Program-made: the position numbers and the translations under genes
NCBI RefSeq assembly: GCF_036503815.1
Contig: NZ_AP027764.1
Coordinates: 186,001 to 250,000, forward strand
Length of the DNA: 64,000 nt
Direction: 5' to 3'
DNA from: Escherichia coli
Lineage (GTDB): Bacteria > Pseudomonadota > Gammaproteobacteria > Enterobacterales > Enterobacteriaceae
In this document: piece by piece, positions 17,933-27,627 of the stretch
Layout: every line of letters starts with the position of its first letter
How positions within the stretch are numbered: the first letter of the stretch is position 1
The notes under the pieces: model-generated
Told to the model about the DNA's origin: nothing
Seen by the model: only the letters and a program-made list of their open reading frames with translations
Databases searched by the model: none

Positions 17933-18559
17933 AAACGGCCCCGCATTCATTGTCGGATACAGCGTACCTGTCTTATCCGATCTAAACGGCAACACACCAC
18001 ATATTTCCCTGCCAAATTTGCGCCCCACATCTCACTATCCATTAACGGATTTGTGACAGAATCCATTGTCTTTTTTTATATTTGCTTAAATCTTTTTTTG
18101 CGTTACTTATGGCTGGCGCTGGCATTTTCCGCTGTGCGTTTTAGCGTTCATGGTATTAATCGCTCAGATATCCATCTTTTCCTCAGATTTTTTTCATTAA
18201 ATGCATAAAACTTAATCACCAAATGTTGCTAAATATTAAGCTGATTGTTCTGGTTATGTTGGCGTAGCACAAATTTCTCTGCTGCAAATAGCTGTTTGAA
18301 GTTTTTTTAATCTTTGTTTGTGGATTCTCACCGTTGGTGTAAATCACGGTTGGCTGTATTGACGTTTTCACATTCTGTTGACAGATTGTAGGTCACGAGG
18401 GGCATTTTATGGAGGATCCGCACTGTTACACTGATGTTAATTAGTACGGCATCCCCACCTCATAACGTTGACCCGACCGGGTAAAAAACAAAAAAGGTCA
18501 GGCAGCGACAACCCACTGCAAAGGGTTAAAACAACAAACATCACAATTGGAGCAGAATA
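17933..18559 (+). promoter_or_regulatory. dppA upstream region: promoter, long leader and GcvB target
   Basis: This is a 627-base AT-rich region without a gene. A likely dppA promoter is TTGACG (18359-18364) with CAGATT 17 bases further (18382-18387). That would start transcription near 18394, about 165 bases before dppA as reported for this gene. The leader holds a CA-rich stretch (AAAACAACAAACATCACA, about 18528-18545) just before the Shine-Dalgarno GGAG. It is the kind of site bound by the GU-rich seed of the small RNA GcvB, which represses dppA. Nothing else was recognised between 17933 and 18300. Confidence 0.65.
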
Positions 18560-20167
18560 ATGCGTATTTCCTTGAAAAAGTCAGGGATGCTGAAGCTTGG
18601 TCTCAGCCTGGTGGCTATGACCGTCGCAGCAAGTGTTCAGGCTAAAACTCTGGTTTATTGCTCAGAAGGATCTCCGGAAGGGTTTAACCCGCAGCTGTTT
18701 ACCTCCGGCACCACCTATGACGCCTCTTCCGTACCGCTTTATAACCGCCTGGTTGAATTTAAAATCGGCACCACTGAAGTGATTCCGGGCCTCGCTGAAA
18801 AGTGGGAAGTCAGCGAAGACGGTAAAACCTATACCTTCCATCTGCGTAAAGGTGTGAAGTGGCATAACAACAAAGAATTCAAACCGACGCGCGAACTGAA
18901 TGCCGATGACGTGGTGTTCTCGTTCGATCGTCAGAAAAACGCACAAAACCCGTACCATAAAGTTTCTGGCGGCAGCTACGAATACTTCGAAGGTATGGGC
19001 TTGCCGGAGCTGATCAGCGAAGTGAAAAAGGTGGACGACAACACCGTTCAGTTCGTGCTGACTCGCCCGGAAGCGCCGTTCCTTGCTGACCTGGCAATGG
19101 ACTTCGCCTCTATTCTGTCAAAAGAATATGCTGACGCGATGATGAAAGCCGGTACGCCGGAAAAACTGGACCTCAACCCAATCGGCACCGGCCCGTTCCA
19201 GTTACAGCAATATCAAAAAGATTCCCGTATTCGCTACAAAGCGTTTGATGGCTACTGGGGCACCAAACCGCAGATCGATACGCTGGTCTTCTCTATTACT
19301 CCTGACGCTTCCGTGCGTTACGCTAAATTGCAGAAGAACGAATGCCAGGTGATGCCGTACCCGAACCCGGCAGACATCGCCCGCATGAAGCAGGATAAAT
19401 CCATCAACCTGATGGAAATGCCGGGGCTGAACGTCGGCTATCTCTCGTATAACGTGCAGAAAAAACCACTGGATGACGTGAAAGTTCGCCAGGCACTGAC
19501 CTATGCGGTGAACAAAGACGCGATTATCAAAGCAGTGTATCAGGGCGCGGGCGTATCAGCGAAAAACCTGATCCCACCAACCATGTGGGGCTATAACGAC
19601 GACGTTCAGGACTACACCTACGATCCTGAAAAAGCGAAAGCCTTGCTGAAAGAAGCGGGCCTGGAAAAAGGCTTCTCCATCGACCTGTGGGCAATGCCGG
19701 TACAACGTCCGTATAACCCGAACGCTCGTCGCATGGCAGAGATGATTCAGGCAGACTGGGCGAAAGTCGGCGTACAAGCGAAAATCGTTACCTACGAATG
19801 GGGTGAGTACCTCAAGCGTGCAAAAGATGGCGAGCACCAGACGGTAATGATGGGCTGGACTGGCGACAACGGGGATCCGGATAACTTCTTCGCTACCCTG
19901 TTCAGCTGCGCTGCCTCTGAACAAGGCTCCAACTACTCAAAATGGTGCTACAAACCGTTTGAAGATCTAATTCAACCGGCGCGTGCTACCGACGACCACA
20001 ACAAGCGTGTTGAACTGTACAAACAAGCACAGGTCGTGATGCACGATCAGGCTCCGGCACTGATCATCGCTCACTCCACCGTGTTTGAACCGGTACGCAA
20101 AGAAGTTAAAGGCTATGTGGTTGATCCATTAGGCAAACATCACTTCGAAAACGTCTCTATCGAATAA
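18560..20167 (+). CDS. dppA: DppA periplasmic dipeptide-binding protein
   Basis: The 535-residue solute-binding protein of the dipeptide ABC importer (SBP family 5). It also serves dipeptide chemotaxis through Tap and delivers heme and 5-aminolevulinate precursors. The signal peptide is cleaved after ASVQA (residue 28). The mature protein starts KTLVYCSEGSPEGFNPQ. The length equals the K-12 protein. It is the first gene of dppABCDF, separated from dppB by a REP element that probably stabilises the abundant dppA message. It is a known target of GcvB. Confidence 0.98.
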   Translation: MRISLKKSGMLKLGLSLVAMTVAASVQAKTLVYCSEGSPEGFNPQLFTSGTTYDASSVPLYNRLVEFKIGTTEVIPGLAEKWEVSEDGKTYTFHLRKGVKWHNNKEFKPTRELNADDVVFSFDRQKNAQNPYHKVSGGSYEYFEGMGLPELISEVKKVDDNTVQFVLTRPEAPFLADLAMDFASILSKEYADAMMKAGTPEKLDLNPIGTGPFQLQQYQKDSRIRYKAFDGYWGTKPQIDTLVFSITPDASVRYAKLQKNECQVMPYPNPADIARMKQDKSINLMEMPGLNVGYLSYNVQKKPLDDVKVRQALTYAVNKDAIIKAVYQGAGVSAKNLIPPTMWGYNDDVQDYTYDPEKAKALLKEAGLEKGFSIDLWAMPVQRPYNPNARRMAEMIQADWAKVGVQAKIVTYEWGEYLKRAKDGEHQTVMMGWTGDNGDPDNFFATLFSCAASEQGSNYSKWCYKPFEDLIQPARATDDHNKRVELYKQAQVVMHDQAPALIIAHSTVFEPVRKEVKGYVVDPLGKHHFENVSIE

Positions 20168-20204
20168 TTAAAAGCCATACAAGGTTGATGGCAAACGCAA
20201 AACT

Positions 20205-20302
<98 letters not shown>

Positions 20303-20474
20303 ATGACCAAAGCGTACTTTGTCAACAATCTGCATACCCGGTGGTGCTGTGCCTTTAAGTGCAGCGCCATCCGGCAGCAATACTTAATTCCTTGTCCTAT
20401 AAGGGCGGGAATTGATTTGTGAGCAATACAGACTCGCAGTTCCAGGCTGCGGGTCACTACAGAGAATCCGGGTT

Positions 20475-21494
20475 ATGTTGCAGTTTATTCTCCGACGTTT
20501 GGGACTCGTCATCCCCACGTTTATCGGTATTACCCTTCTCACATTTGCCTTTGTCCACATGATCCCGGGCGATCCGGTGATGATCATGGCGGGTGAACGT
20601 GGGATCTCCCCAGAGCGTCACGCACAATTGCTGGCAGAACTCGGCTTGGATAAACCGATGTGGCAGCAGTATCTCCATTACATTTGGGGTGTAATGCACG
20701 GTGATTTAGGCATTTCGATGAAAAGCCGCATCCCGGTTTGGGAAGAGTTCGTGCCGCGCTTCCAGGCCACGCTGGAACTTGGCGTCTGCGCGATGATTTT
20801 TGCGACCGCGGTCGGTATTCCGGTTGGTGTGCTGGCTGCGGTTAAACGCGGTTCTATTTTCGATCACACGGCGGTTGGTCTGGCGCTGACCGGCTACTCC
20901 ATGCCGATCTTCTGGTGGGGCATGATGTTGATCATGCTGGTTTCGGTGCACTGGAACCTGACGCCTGTCTCCGGTCGCGTGAGCGACATGGTGTTCCTCG
21001 ATGATTCTAATCCGTTAACCGGTTTTATGCTGATCGACACCGCCATCTGGGGTGAAGACGGCAACTTTATTGATGCTGTCGCCCATATGATTTTGCCCGC
21101 CATTGTGCTGGGTACTATCCCGCTGGCGGTCATTGTACGTATGACGCGCTCCTCGATGCTGGAAGTGCTGGGCGAGGATTACATCCGCACCGCGCGTGCC
21201 AAAGGGTTGACCCGCCTTAGGGTGATTATCGTCCATGCGCTGCGTAATGCCATGCTGCCGGTGGTGACCGTTATCGGCCTGCAGGTGGGAACATTGCTGG
21301 CAGGCGCGATTCTGACCGAAACCATCTTCTCGTGGCCAGGTCTGGGGCGCTGGTTGATTGACGCGCTGCAACGCCGCGATTATCCGGTAGTGCAGGGAGG
21401 TGTATTACTGGTGGCGACGATGATTATCCTCGTCAACCTGCTGGTCGATCTGCTGTACGGCGTGGTGAACCCGCGTATTCGTCATAAGAAGTAA
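20475..21494 (+). CDS. dppB: DppB dipeptide permease, membrane subunit
   Basis: The 339-residue inner membrane permease of the dipeptide ABC importer. It has about six helices and the binding-protein-dependent transport signature (EDYIRTARAKGLTRLRVIIVHALRNA, shown here only in part) that docks on the ATPases. An in-frame start exists upstream, but the ATG at 20475 gives the known MLQFILRRLG terminus. It precedes dppC by 9 bases. Confidence 0.96.
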   Translation: MLQFILRRLGLVIPTFIGITLLTFAFVHMIPGDPVMIMAGERGISPERHAQLLAELGLDKPMWQQYLHYIWGVMHGDLGISMKSRIPVWEEFVPRFQATLELGVCAMIFATAVGIPVGVLAAVKRGSIFDHTAVGLALTGYSMPIFWWGMMLIMLVSVHWNLTPVSGRVSDMVFLDDSNPLTGFMLIDTAIWGEDGNFIDAVAHMILPAIVLGTIPLAVIVRMTRSSMLEVLGEDYIRTARAKGLTRLRVIIVHALRNAMLPVVTVIGLQVGTLLAGAILTETIFSWPGLGRWLIDALQRRDYPVVQGGVLLVATMIILVNLLVDLLYGVVNPRIRHKK

Positions 21495-21503
21495 GGGGGC
21501 ATC

Positions 21504-22406
21504 ATGTCACAGGTTACTGAAAATAAAGTGATTAGCGCACCGGTGCCGATGACCCCGTTACAGGAGTTCTGGCACTATTTTAAACGCAACAAAGGCGCGG
21601 TCGTCGGGCTGGTTTACGTCGTCATCGTGTTGTTTATCGCGATCTTTGCCAACTGGATTGCGCCGTATAACCCGGCGGAACAGTTCCGCGATGCACTGCT
21701 CGCCCCGCCAGCCTGGCAGGAAGGCGGCAGCATGGCGCACTTGCTTGGCACCGATGACGTAGGCCGTGATGTGCTGTCGCGGCTGATGTACGGCGCGCGC
21801 TTGTCGCTGCTGGTTGGCTGTCTGGTAGTTGTGTTATCGCTGATTATGGGCGTTATTCTCGGCCTGATCGCTGGTTACTTTGGCGGTCTGGTCGATAACA
21901 TCATCATGCGCGTGGTCGATATCATGCTGGCGCTGCCAAGTCTGCTGTTGGCACTGGTGCTGGTGGCGATTTTCGGCCCGTCGATTGGTAACGCCGCGCT
22001 GGCGCTAACCTTCGTTGCCTTGCCGCACTATGTGCGCTTAACCCGCGCCGCCGTGCTGGTGGAGGTGAATCGCGATTACGTTACCGCGTCTCGCGTGGCG
22101 GGTGCCGGGGCGATGCGCCAGATGTTTATTAACATCTTCCCGAACTGCCTTGCGCCGCTGATTGTTCAGGCGTCGCTCGGTTTCTCTAACGCCATTCTCG
22201 ATATGGCCGCCCTTGGCTTCCTTGGCATGGGAGCGCAGCCGCCAACGCCGGAGTGGGGCACCATGCTCTCTGACGTGTTGCAGTTCGCGCAAAGCGCCTG
22301 GTGGGTCGTGACCTTCCCGGGTCTGGCGATCCTGCTGACGGTGCTGGCATTTAACCTGATGGGTGACGGTCTGCGTGACGCGCTCGATCCCAAACTGAAG
22401 CAGTAA
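21504..22406 (+). CDS. dppC: DppC dipeptide permease, membrane subunit
   Basis: The 300-residue second permease subunit, pairing with DppB. An N-terminal cytoplasmic segment and helix (VVGLVYVVIVLFIAIFA) precede the transport domain. The EAA-type loop is VNRDYVTASRVAGAGAMRQM. A good Shine-Dalgarno (AAGGGGG) sits in the dppB-dppC gap. Confidence 0.96.
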   Translation: MSQVTENKVISAPVPMTPLQEFWHYFKRNKGAVVGLVYVVIVLFIAIFANWIAPYNPAEQFRDALLAPPAWQEGGSMAHLLGTDDVGRDVLSRLMYGARLSLLVGCLVVVLSLIMGVILGLIAGYFGGLVDNIIMRVVDIMLALPSLLLALVLVAIFGPSIGNAALALTFVALPHYVRLTRAAVLVEVNRDYVTASRVAGAGAMRQMFINIFPNCLAPLIVQASLGFSNAILDMAALGFLGMGAQPPTPEWGTMLSDVLQFAQSAWWVVTFPGLAILLTVLAFNLMGDGLRDALDPKLKQ

Positions 22407-22416
22407 GAGGTTCGAG

Positions 22417-23400
22417 ATGGCGTTATTAAATGTAGATAAATTATCGGTGCATTTCGGTGACGAAAGCGCACCGTTCCGCGCCGTAGACCGTATCAGCTAC
22501 AGCGTGAAACAAGGCGAAGTGGTCGGAATTGTGGGTGAGTCTGGCTCCGGTAAGTCGGTCAGTTCACTGGCGATTATGGGGCTGATTGATTATCCGGGCC
22601 GCGTGATGGCAGAAAAGCTGGAGTTTAACGGCCAGGATTTGCAGCGTATCTCGGAAAAAGAGCGCCGCAACCTGGTGGGTGCCGAAGTGGCGATGATCTT
22701 TCAGGACCCGATGACCAGCCTCAACCCGTGTTACACCGTAGGTTTCCAGATTATGGAAGCAATTAAGGTACATCAGGGCGGTAATAAGAGCACTCGCCGT
22801 CAGCGGGCGATTGACCTGCTGAATCTGGTCGGTATTCCCGATCCGGCATCGCGTCTGGATGTTTACCCGCATCAGCTTTCCGGCGGCATGAGCCAGCGTG
22901 TGATGATCGCCATGGCGATTGCCTGTCGGCCAAAACTGCTGATTGCTGATGAGCCGACCACCGCGCTGGACGTGACCATTCAGGCGCAAATCATCGAACT
23001 GCTGCTGGAGCTGCAGCAGAAAGAGAACATGGCGCTGGTGTTGATTACCCATGACCTGGCGCTGGTGGCGGAAGCGGCGCATAAAATCATCGTCATGTAT
23101 GCAGGCCAGGTGGTGGAAACGGGCGATGCCCACGCCATCTTCCATGCACCGCGTCATCCGTATACTCAGGCATTGCTGCGTGCGCTGCCGGAATTTGCCC
23201 AGGACAAAGAACGTTTGGCGTCATTGCCTGGCGTCGTTCCTGGCAAATACGACCGTCCGAATGGCTGCCTGCTTAACCCGCGTTGCCCCTATGCCACTGA
23301 CAGATGCCGTGCTGAAGAACCGGCGCTGAATATGCTCGCTGACGGGCGTCAGTCCAAATGCCATTACCCACTTGATGATGCCGGGAGGCCCACACTATGA
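22417..23400 (+). CDS. dppD: DppD dipeptide transporter ATPase
   Basis: A 327-residue ABC ATPase. It shows Walker A GESGSGKS (about residues 39-46), signature LSGGMSQR, Walker B LLIADEPT and the switch His in LITHD. The C-terminal oligopeptide/dipeptide extension contains the Cys residues (CLLNPRCPYATDRC) that bind a 4Fe-4S cluster in related transporters. It works as a heterodimer with DppF. The stop overlaps the dppF start (ATGA). Confidence 0.96.
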   Translation: MALLNVDKLSVHFGDESAPFRAVDRISYSVKQGEVVGIVGESGSGKSVSSLAIMGLIDYPGRVMAEKLEFNGQDLQRISEKERRNLVGAEVAMIFQDPMTSLNPCYTVGFQIMEAIKVHQGGNKSTRRQRAIDLLNLVGIPDPASRLDVYPHQLSGGMSQRVMIAMAIACRPKLLIADEPTTALDVTIQAQIIELLLELQQKENMALVLITHDLALVAEAAHKIIVMYAGQVVETGDAHAIFHAPRHPYTQALLRALPEFAQDKERLASLPGVVPGKYDRPNGCLLNPRCPYATDRCRAEEPALNMLADGRQSKCHYPLDDAGRPTL

Positions 23401-24401
23401 GTACGCAAGAGGCCACCCTGCAACAACCGCTGTTGCAGGCGATCGACCTGAAAAAACATTATCCGGTGAAGAAAGGCATGTTCGCGCCGGAACGTCTTGT
23501 AAAGGCGCTGGATGGCGTTTCGTTTAATCTTGAACGTGGCAAGACGCTGGCAGTAGTGGGTGAATCTGGCTGCGGTAAATCGACCCTCGGTCGGCTACTG
23601 ACGATGATCGAAACACCTACCGGCGGCGAACTGTATTACCAGGGGCAGGATCTGCTCAAGCACGATCCGCAGGCGCAGAAGTTGCGTCGGCAGAAAATCC
23701 AGATCGTCTTCCAGAATCCCTATGGCTCGCTGAATCCGCGTAAAAAAGTCGGGCAAATTCTCGAAGAGCCCCTGCTGATCAACACCGGTTTAAGCAAAGA
23801 ACAGCGTCGGGAAAAAGCGTTGTCGATGATGGCGAAAGTCGGCCTGAAAACCGAGCATTACGACCGCTACCCGCATATGTTCTCCGGCGGTCAGCGTCAG
23901 CGTATCGCCATTGCCCGTGGTCTGATGCTCGACCCGGATGTGGTGATTGCCGATGAACCGGTTTCCGCGCTGGACGTTTCAGTGCGTGCGCAGGTGCTGA
24001 ATCTGATGATGGATTTGCAGCAGGAGTTGGGGTTGTCTTATGTCTTTATCTCGCACGACCTGTCGGTGGTGGAGCACATTGCTGATGAAGTGATGGTGAT
24101 GTACCTGGGCCGCTGCGTGGAGAAGGGAACGAAGGACCAAATCTTCAATAACCCGCGTCATCCGTACACCCAGGCGCTACTCTCCGCGACGCCGCGCCTG
24201 AACCCAGACGATCGCCGCGAGCGCATCAAGCTCACCGGTGAACTGCCAAGCCCGCTGAATCCACCGCCGGGCTGCGCGTTTAACGCCCGCTGTCGTCGGC
24301 GCTTCGGCCCCTGCACCCAGTTGCAGCCGCAGCTAAAAGACTACGGCGGTCAACTGGTAGCTTGTTTTGCTGTTGATCAGGATGAAAATCCGCAGCGGTA
24401 A
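23397..24401 (+). CDS. dppF: DppF dipeptide transporter ATPase
   Basis: A 334-residue ABC ATPase with Walker A GESGCGKS, signature FSGGQRQR, Walker B VVIADEPV and the switch His in FISHD. The C-terminal Cys-containing extension (CAFNARCRRRFGPC) matches DppD. It is the last gene of the dpp operon, its start overlapping dppD by four bases. A hairpin follows. Confidence 0.96.
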   Translation: MSTQEATLQQPLLQAIDLKKHYPVKKGMFAPERLVKALDGVSFNLERGKTLAVVGESGCGKSTLGRLLTMIETPTGGELYYQGQDLLKHDPQAQKLRRQKIQIVFQNPYGSLNPRKKVGQILEEPLLINTGLSKEQRREKALSMMAKVGLKTEHYDRYPHMFSGGQRQRIAIARGLMLDPDVVIADEPVSALDVSVRAQVLNLMMDLQQELGLSYVFISHDLSVVEHIADEVMVMYLGRCVEKGTKDQIFNNPRHPYTQALLSATPRLNPDDRRERIKLTGELPSPLNPPPGCAFNARCRRRFGPCTQLQPQLKDYGGQLVACFAVDQDENPQR

Positions 24402-24405
24402 CTCA

Positions 24406-24434
24406 CAAAACCGGGGCCATGCGCTCCGGTTTAC
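24406..24434. terminator. Hairpin between dppF and yhjV
   Basis: AAACCGG (24408-24414) pairs with CCGGTTT (24426-24432) around an 11-base loop. It lies between the converging dppF and yhjV and overlaps the yhjV stop codon. It could end both transcripts, although the T-run is weak. Confidence 0.6.
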
Positions 24435-25702
24435 TCAATCAGCTTCAACAGTGGCGACAAGCATAACAAAATGCCGTACAGCAGAATCATCCAGGCTTTA
24501 AACCCGCGAAGTTTTTCCAGTTGTGAGACTTTATAGATCAGGAAAAATGGAATGAGGCACGACACAATGCCATATAACGGGCTTCCCAACTGAAAGAACA
24601 CCAGCACCGATACACGAAACGAAACCCAAATCGTCAACGTAATGACGATAAAAGCGCAGATCGCCAGAGTCAGCATGCGTGAGTTAATTTTCTTGGTATC
24701 AATAATTCTGCTTAACAGATTGAGAATAATGCCTTTAATGGCCTCGTGGAAACCGAGATAAATGCCAAAGAATGCGGTCAGTACGGCAAAGATATTCAGC
24801 ACCGTAGAGGTGATATGAATGATATGCCCAGGGATCACCTGCGCGGCCAGTGCCAGTGCCGAGATATTTTGTTCAAAGGCAGAAACGGCTTCTTCGTGGC
24901 TAATTGAGAAGGTAAACGAAAAGGCAAAAAACAGGATCACCGCGATGAGCGTGACATAACTAATTCGGTGGGTACGCAGCGCGAGCCGGGTTGCCAGTAC
25001 TTTATCCGCTTCCCGTTTGCGGTAGGCAATATTCATCGGGTTTAGCACCTGAATAAATACCGCAGAAAAGAAGCAAAAAGGAATAGTAAGCAGGACGTCG
25101 CGGAAGAAGACGGTGGCTTGCGGGAAGGCGGTTATATTGGCGAAATTCCAGTGCGGGATCATCGCAAAACCGAAGACGACAATAATCCCTACTTTGACCA
25201 CCACCATTGGCCCGGAAATCTTAAACAGTAATCGTTCACCACCAGACGCAATTGCCACCAGTACGGCGAAAATGGCGACTTTATAAAGTAGAGATTGTGA
25301 AAGATCGGCATTGGTTAAACCGAAGGTTTTCAGGTACGAGGCGCTGTCGAAAACCACGGAGAGAGAGTAGATAAAAATCCCGTGGATAATCATCAAAAAG
25401 TAGATAACCCCGAGGAAAATTCCCCAGTTCTTCCCCAGGTAATGACTGATAATATCGGTGTAGTCATTACAGGAATCGCTTTCAGAAAGGGTTTTTAAAT
25501 AAATGTCCTGCACTACCCAGGTGGCAGGATAAGCAATGATCGCTGCGGTAATAAATACCCAAATTCCCTTCAAGCCAATTTGTACTGGCATCAGCACGGT
25601 TCCGGCACCAATCGCCATGCCTATGCATAATAAAACCCAGCCGAAGTCGTAGCGTGTAAACGGCATTTTCTGATCGTGTTTCGGTAGTGTGTTGTGCTGC
25701 AT
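24431..25702 (-). CDS. yhjV: YhjV putative amino acid transporter (HAAAP family)
   Basis: A 423-residue inner membrane protein with about eleven helices, of the hydroxy/aromatic amino acid permease family (SdaC/TdcC relatives). The N-terminal helix GWVLLCIGMAIGAGTVLMPVQ carries the family's substrate-site glycines. The frame is open 21 codons upstream, but the start at 25702 gives the known MQHNTLPKHDQK terminus. The substrate is unproven. It stands alone, converging on dppF and divergent from the ldr array. Confidence 0.92.
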   Translation of the reverse strand: MQHNTLPKHDQKMPFTRYDFGWVLLCIGMAIGAGTVLMPVQIGLKGIWVFITAAIIAYPATWVVQDIYLKTLSESDSCNDYTDIISHYLGKNWGIFLGVIYFLMIIHGIFIYSLSVVFDSASYLKTFGLTNADLSQSLLYKVAIFAVLVAIASGGERLLFKISGPMVVVKVGIIVVFGFAMIPHWNFANITAFPQATVFFRDVLLTIPFCFFSAVFIQVLNPMNIAYRKREADKVLATRLALRTHRISYVTLIAVILFFAFSFTFSISHEEAVSAFEQNISALALAAQVIPGHIIHITSTVLNIFAVLTAFFGIYLGFHEAIKGIILNLLSRIIDTKKINSRMLTLAICAFIVITLTIWVSFRVSVLVFFQLGSPLYGIVSCLIPFFLIYKVSQLEKLRGFKAWMILLYGILLCLSPLLKLIE

Positions 25703-25986
25703 AAAGTCCTGTCCAGAAAGAAGTCGGCCTCGCAAAAATGAATAAACCCAGTTTCTCTTGCGCAACAGGTGGAGAAGTCGAATACGCAGTATGTAAAAAA
25801 TGAGGCAACAGATTCACTGGGGAGGTCGCGAGGAGGCGCAATTCTACAAAATTGCGCATTTCACTACCAGTCTGGAGTCAGCCCGGATATGAACTGCAAC
25901 TATTGCAAATAAAGAAATTAAGCTGGAAGGCATCACGCAATGAGGAAGATTGCCGGGTGCTGACGGTAAAAAGCAATCGTAAAAGC
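25703..25986. other. yhjV-ldr spacer
   Basis: The region holds the yhjV promoter (minus strand) and the unique left flank of the ldr array. Sequence shared with the later copies begins at about 25987. The bases just before it (TAAAAG instead of the TAGAAT seen before copies 2-5) differ, so copy 1 has a different upstream promoter context from the other copies. Confidence 0.6.
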
Positions 25987-26062
25987 AGCGGCAAGCCGGA
26001 AAGGTTCCGGTGAGGCGCAATGTTGCGGGGGCTTAATCCCTGGTGGCATTGGTTGCTGGAGA

Positions 26063-26129
26063 GAGAAAACCCCCGCCCGTTGCAGATATTCACCTGACAA
26101 CATCACGGGGGCTAATCTTGAACCTAGAC
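26063..26129 (-). ncRNA. rdlD: RdlD-type antisense RNA, copy 1
   Basis: On the minus strand a promoter (TTGTAA, 17 bases, TATTCT with the -10 at 26136-26141) leads into about 67 bases. They end in a hairpin with GGGGG and a TTTTCTC tail. The RNA is antisense to the ldr leader and represses the toxin. Positions relative to the ldr start match those known for ldrD/rdlD. Confidence 0.75.
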
Positions 26130-26177
26130 CACTCAAGAATAGCCGCGAAACGTTGTCATTACAACACAGGCGGCTAT

Positions 26178-26285
26178 ATGACGCTCGCAGAACTGGGCAT
26201 GGCCTTCTGGCATGATTTAGCGGCTCCGGTCATTGCTGGCATTCTTGCCAGCATGATCGTGAACTGGCTGAATAAGCGGAAGTAA
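26178..26285 (+). CDS. ldrD: LdrD toxic peptide, copy 1
   Basis: A 35-residue hydrophobic peptide beginning MTLAELGMAFWHDLAAP and ending WLNKRK. It is a type I toxin that inserts in the inner membrane, condenses the nucleoid and stops growth when overproduced. AGGCGG precedes the start. This copy keeps Met at position 26 (ILASMIV), the residue found in K-12 LdrD, whereas copies 2-5 have Leu. Its terminator stem carries one mismatch (CTCCGGCC instead of CTGCGGCC at about 26354-26361). Confidence 0.92.
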   Translation: MTLAELGMAFWHDLAAPVIAGILASMIVNWLNKRK

Positions 26286-26545
26286 CGTGTCAGACGGGCG
26301 TCAGGCTACCGTAATGGCAATTTGCGCCCGGACCAGGCCGCAGGGATAAAACTCTCCGGCCTTTTTCGTAAGAAAAATGCAACGGTTGCAAGCGGATAAT
26401 ATTCTGCGGAATGCGCAGCACAGAGTGAAGAAGTGATGGATTCCGGAACAGAAAAACAGTCGTAGAATCAGCGGCAAGCCGGAAGGGTTCCGGTGAGGCG
26501 CAATGTTGCGGGGGCTTTATCCCTGGTGGCATTGGTTGCTGGAGA

Positions 26546-26612
26546 GAGAAAACCCCCGCACGTTGCAGGTATGCACCTGACAACACCACGGGGGCCATTC
26601 TTGCATCCAAAC
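26546..26612 (-). ncRNA. Rdl-type antisense RNA, copy 2
   Basis: Same layout as copy 1: TATTCT -10 on the minus strand, terminator hairpin next to GGGGGTTTTCTC. The first bases of the RNA fall in the variable loop CATCCAAACAATA (+ strand 26604-26616). Confidence 0.72.
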
Positions 26613-26660
26613 AATACAAGAATAGCCGCGAAACGTTGTCATTACAACACAGGCGGCTAT

Positions 26661-26768
26661 ATGACGCTCGCAGAACTGGGCATGGCCTTCTGGCATGATT
26701 TAGCGGCTCCGGTCATTGCTGGCATTCTTGCCAGTCTGATCGTGAACTGGCTGAATAAGCGGAAGTAA
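26661..26768 (+). CDS. ldrD: Ldr toxic peptide, copy 2
   Basis: A 35-residue LdrD-type peptide with Leu at position 26 (ILASLIVNW). Otherwise it is identical to copy 1. It has the same ribosome site, its own antisense and a perfect terminator stem. Confidence 0.9.
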   Translation: MTLAELGMAFWHDLAAPVIAGILASLIVNWLNKRK

Positions 26769-27029
26769 CGTGTCAGACGGGCGTCAGGCTGCCGTAATGG
26801 CAATTTGCGCCCGGACCAGGCCGCAGGGATAAAACTCTGCGGCCTTTTTCGTAAGAAAAATGCAACGGTTGCAAGCGGATAATATTCTGCGGAATGCGCA
26901 GCACAGAGTGAAGAAGTGATGGATTCCGGAACAGAAAAACAGTCGTAGAATCAGCGGCAAGCCGGAAGGGTTCCGGTGAGGCGCAATGTTGCGGGGGGCT
27001 TTATCCCTGGTGGCATTGGTTGCTGGAGA

Positions 27030-27096
27030 GAGAAAACCCCCGCACGTTGCAGGTATGCACCTGGCAACACCACGGGGGCCATTCTTGCATCTAGAC
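27030..27096 (-). ncRNA. Rdl-type antisense RNA, copy 3
   Basis: Same layout. The variable loop on the + strand is CATCTAGACCATT (27088-27100). Confidence 0.72.
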
Positions 27097-27144
27097 CATT
27101 CAAGAATAGCCGTGAAACGTTGTCATTACAACAGAGGCGGCTAT

Positions 27145-27252
27145 ATGACGCTCGCAGAGCTGGGCATGGCCTTCTGGCATGATTTAGCGGCTCCGGTCAT
27201 TGCTGGCATTCTTGCCAGTCTGATCGTGAACTGGCTGAACAAGCGGAAGTAA
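27145..27252 (+). CDS. ldrD: Ldr toxic peptide, copy 3
   Basis: A 35-residue LdrD-type peptide, identical in protein sequence to copy 2 with silent differences (GAGCTG and AACAAG codons). This unit's leader has the extra G near 26997. Confidence 0.9.
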   Translation: MTLAELGMAFWHDLAAPVIAGILASLIVNWLNKRK

Positions 27253-27512
27253 CGTGTCAGACGGGCGTCAGGCTGCCGTAATGGCAATTTGCGCCCGGAT
27301 CAGGCCGCAGGGATAAAACTCTGCGGCCTTTTTCGTAAGAAAAATGCAACGGTTGCAAGCGGATAATATTCTGCGGAATGCGCAGCACAGAGTGAAGAAG
27401 TGACGGATTCCGGAACAGAAAAACAGTCGTAGAATCAGCGGCAAGCCGGAAGGGTTCCGGTGAGGCGCAATGTTGCGGGGGCTTTATCCCTGGTGGCATT
27501 GGTTGCTGGAGA

Positions 27513-27579
27513 GAGAAAACCCCCGCATATTGCAGGTATGCACCTGACAACATCACGGGGGCCATTCTTGAACCTACAC
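27513..27579 (-). ncRNA. Rdl-type antisense RNA, copy 4
   Basis: Same layout. The variable loop is AACCTACACAACT (27571-27583). The -10 reads TACTCT here because of one change in the right stem arm (CAAGAGT), so this promoter may be weaker. Confidence 0.68.
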
Positions 27580-27627
27580 AACTCAAGAGTAGCCGCGAAA
27601 CGTTGTCATTACAACACTGGCGGCTAT

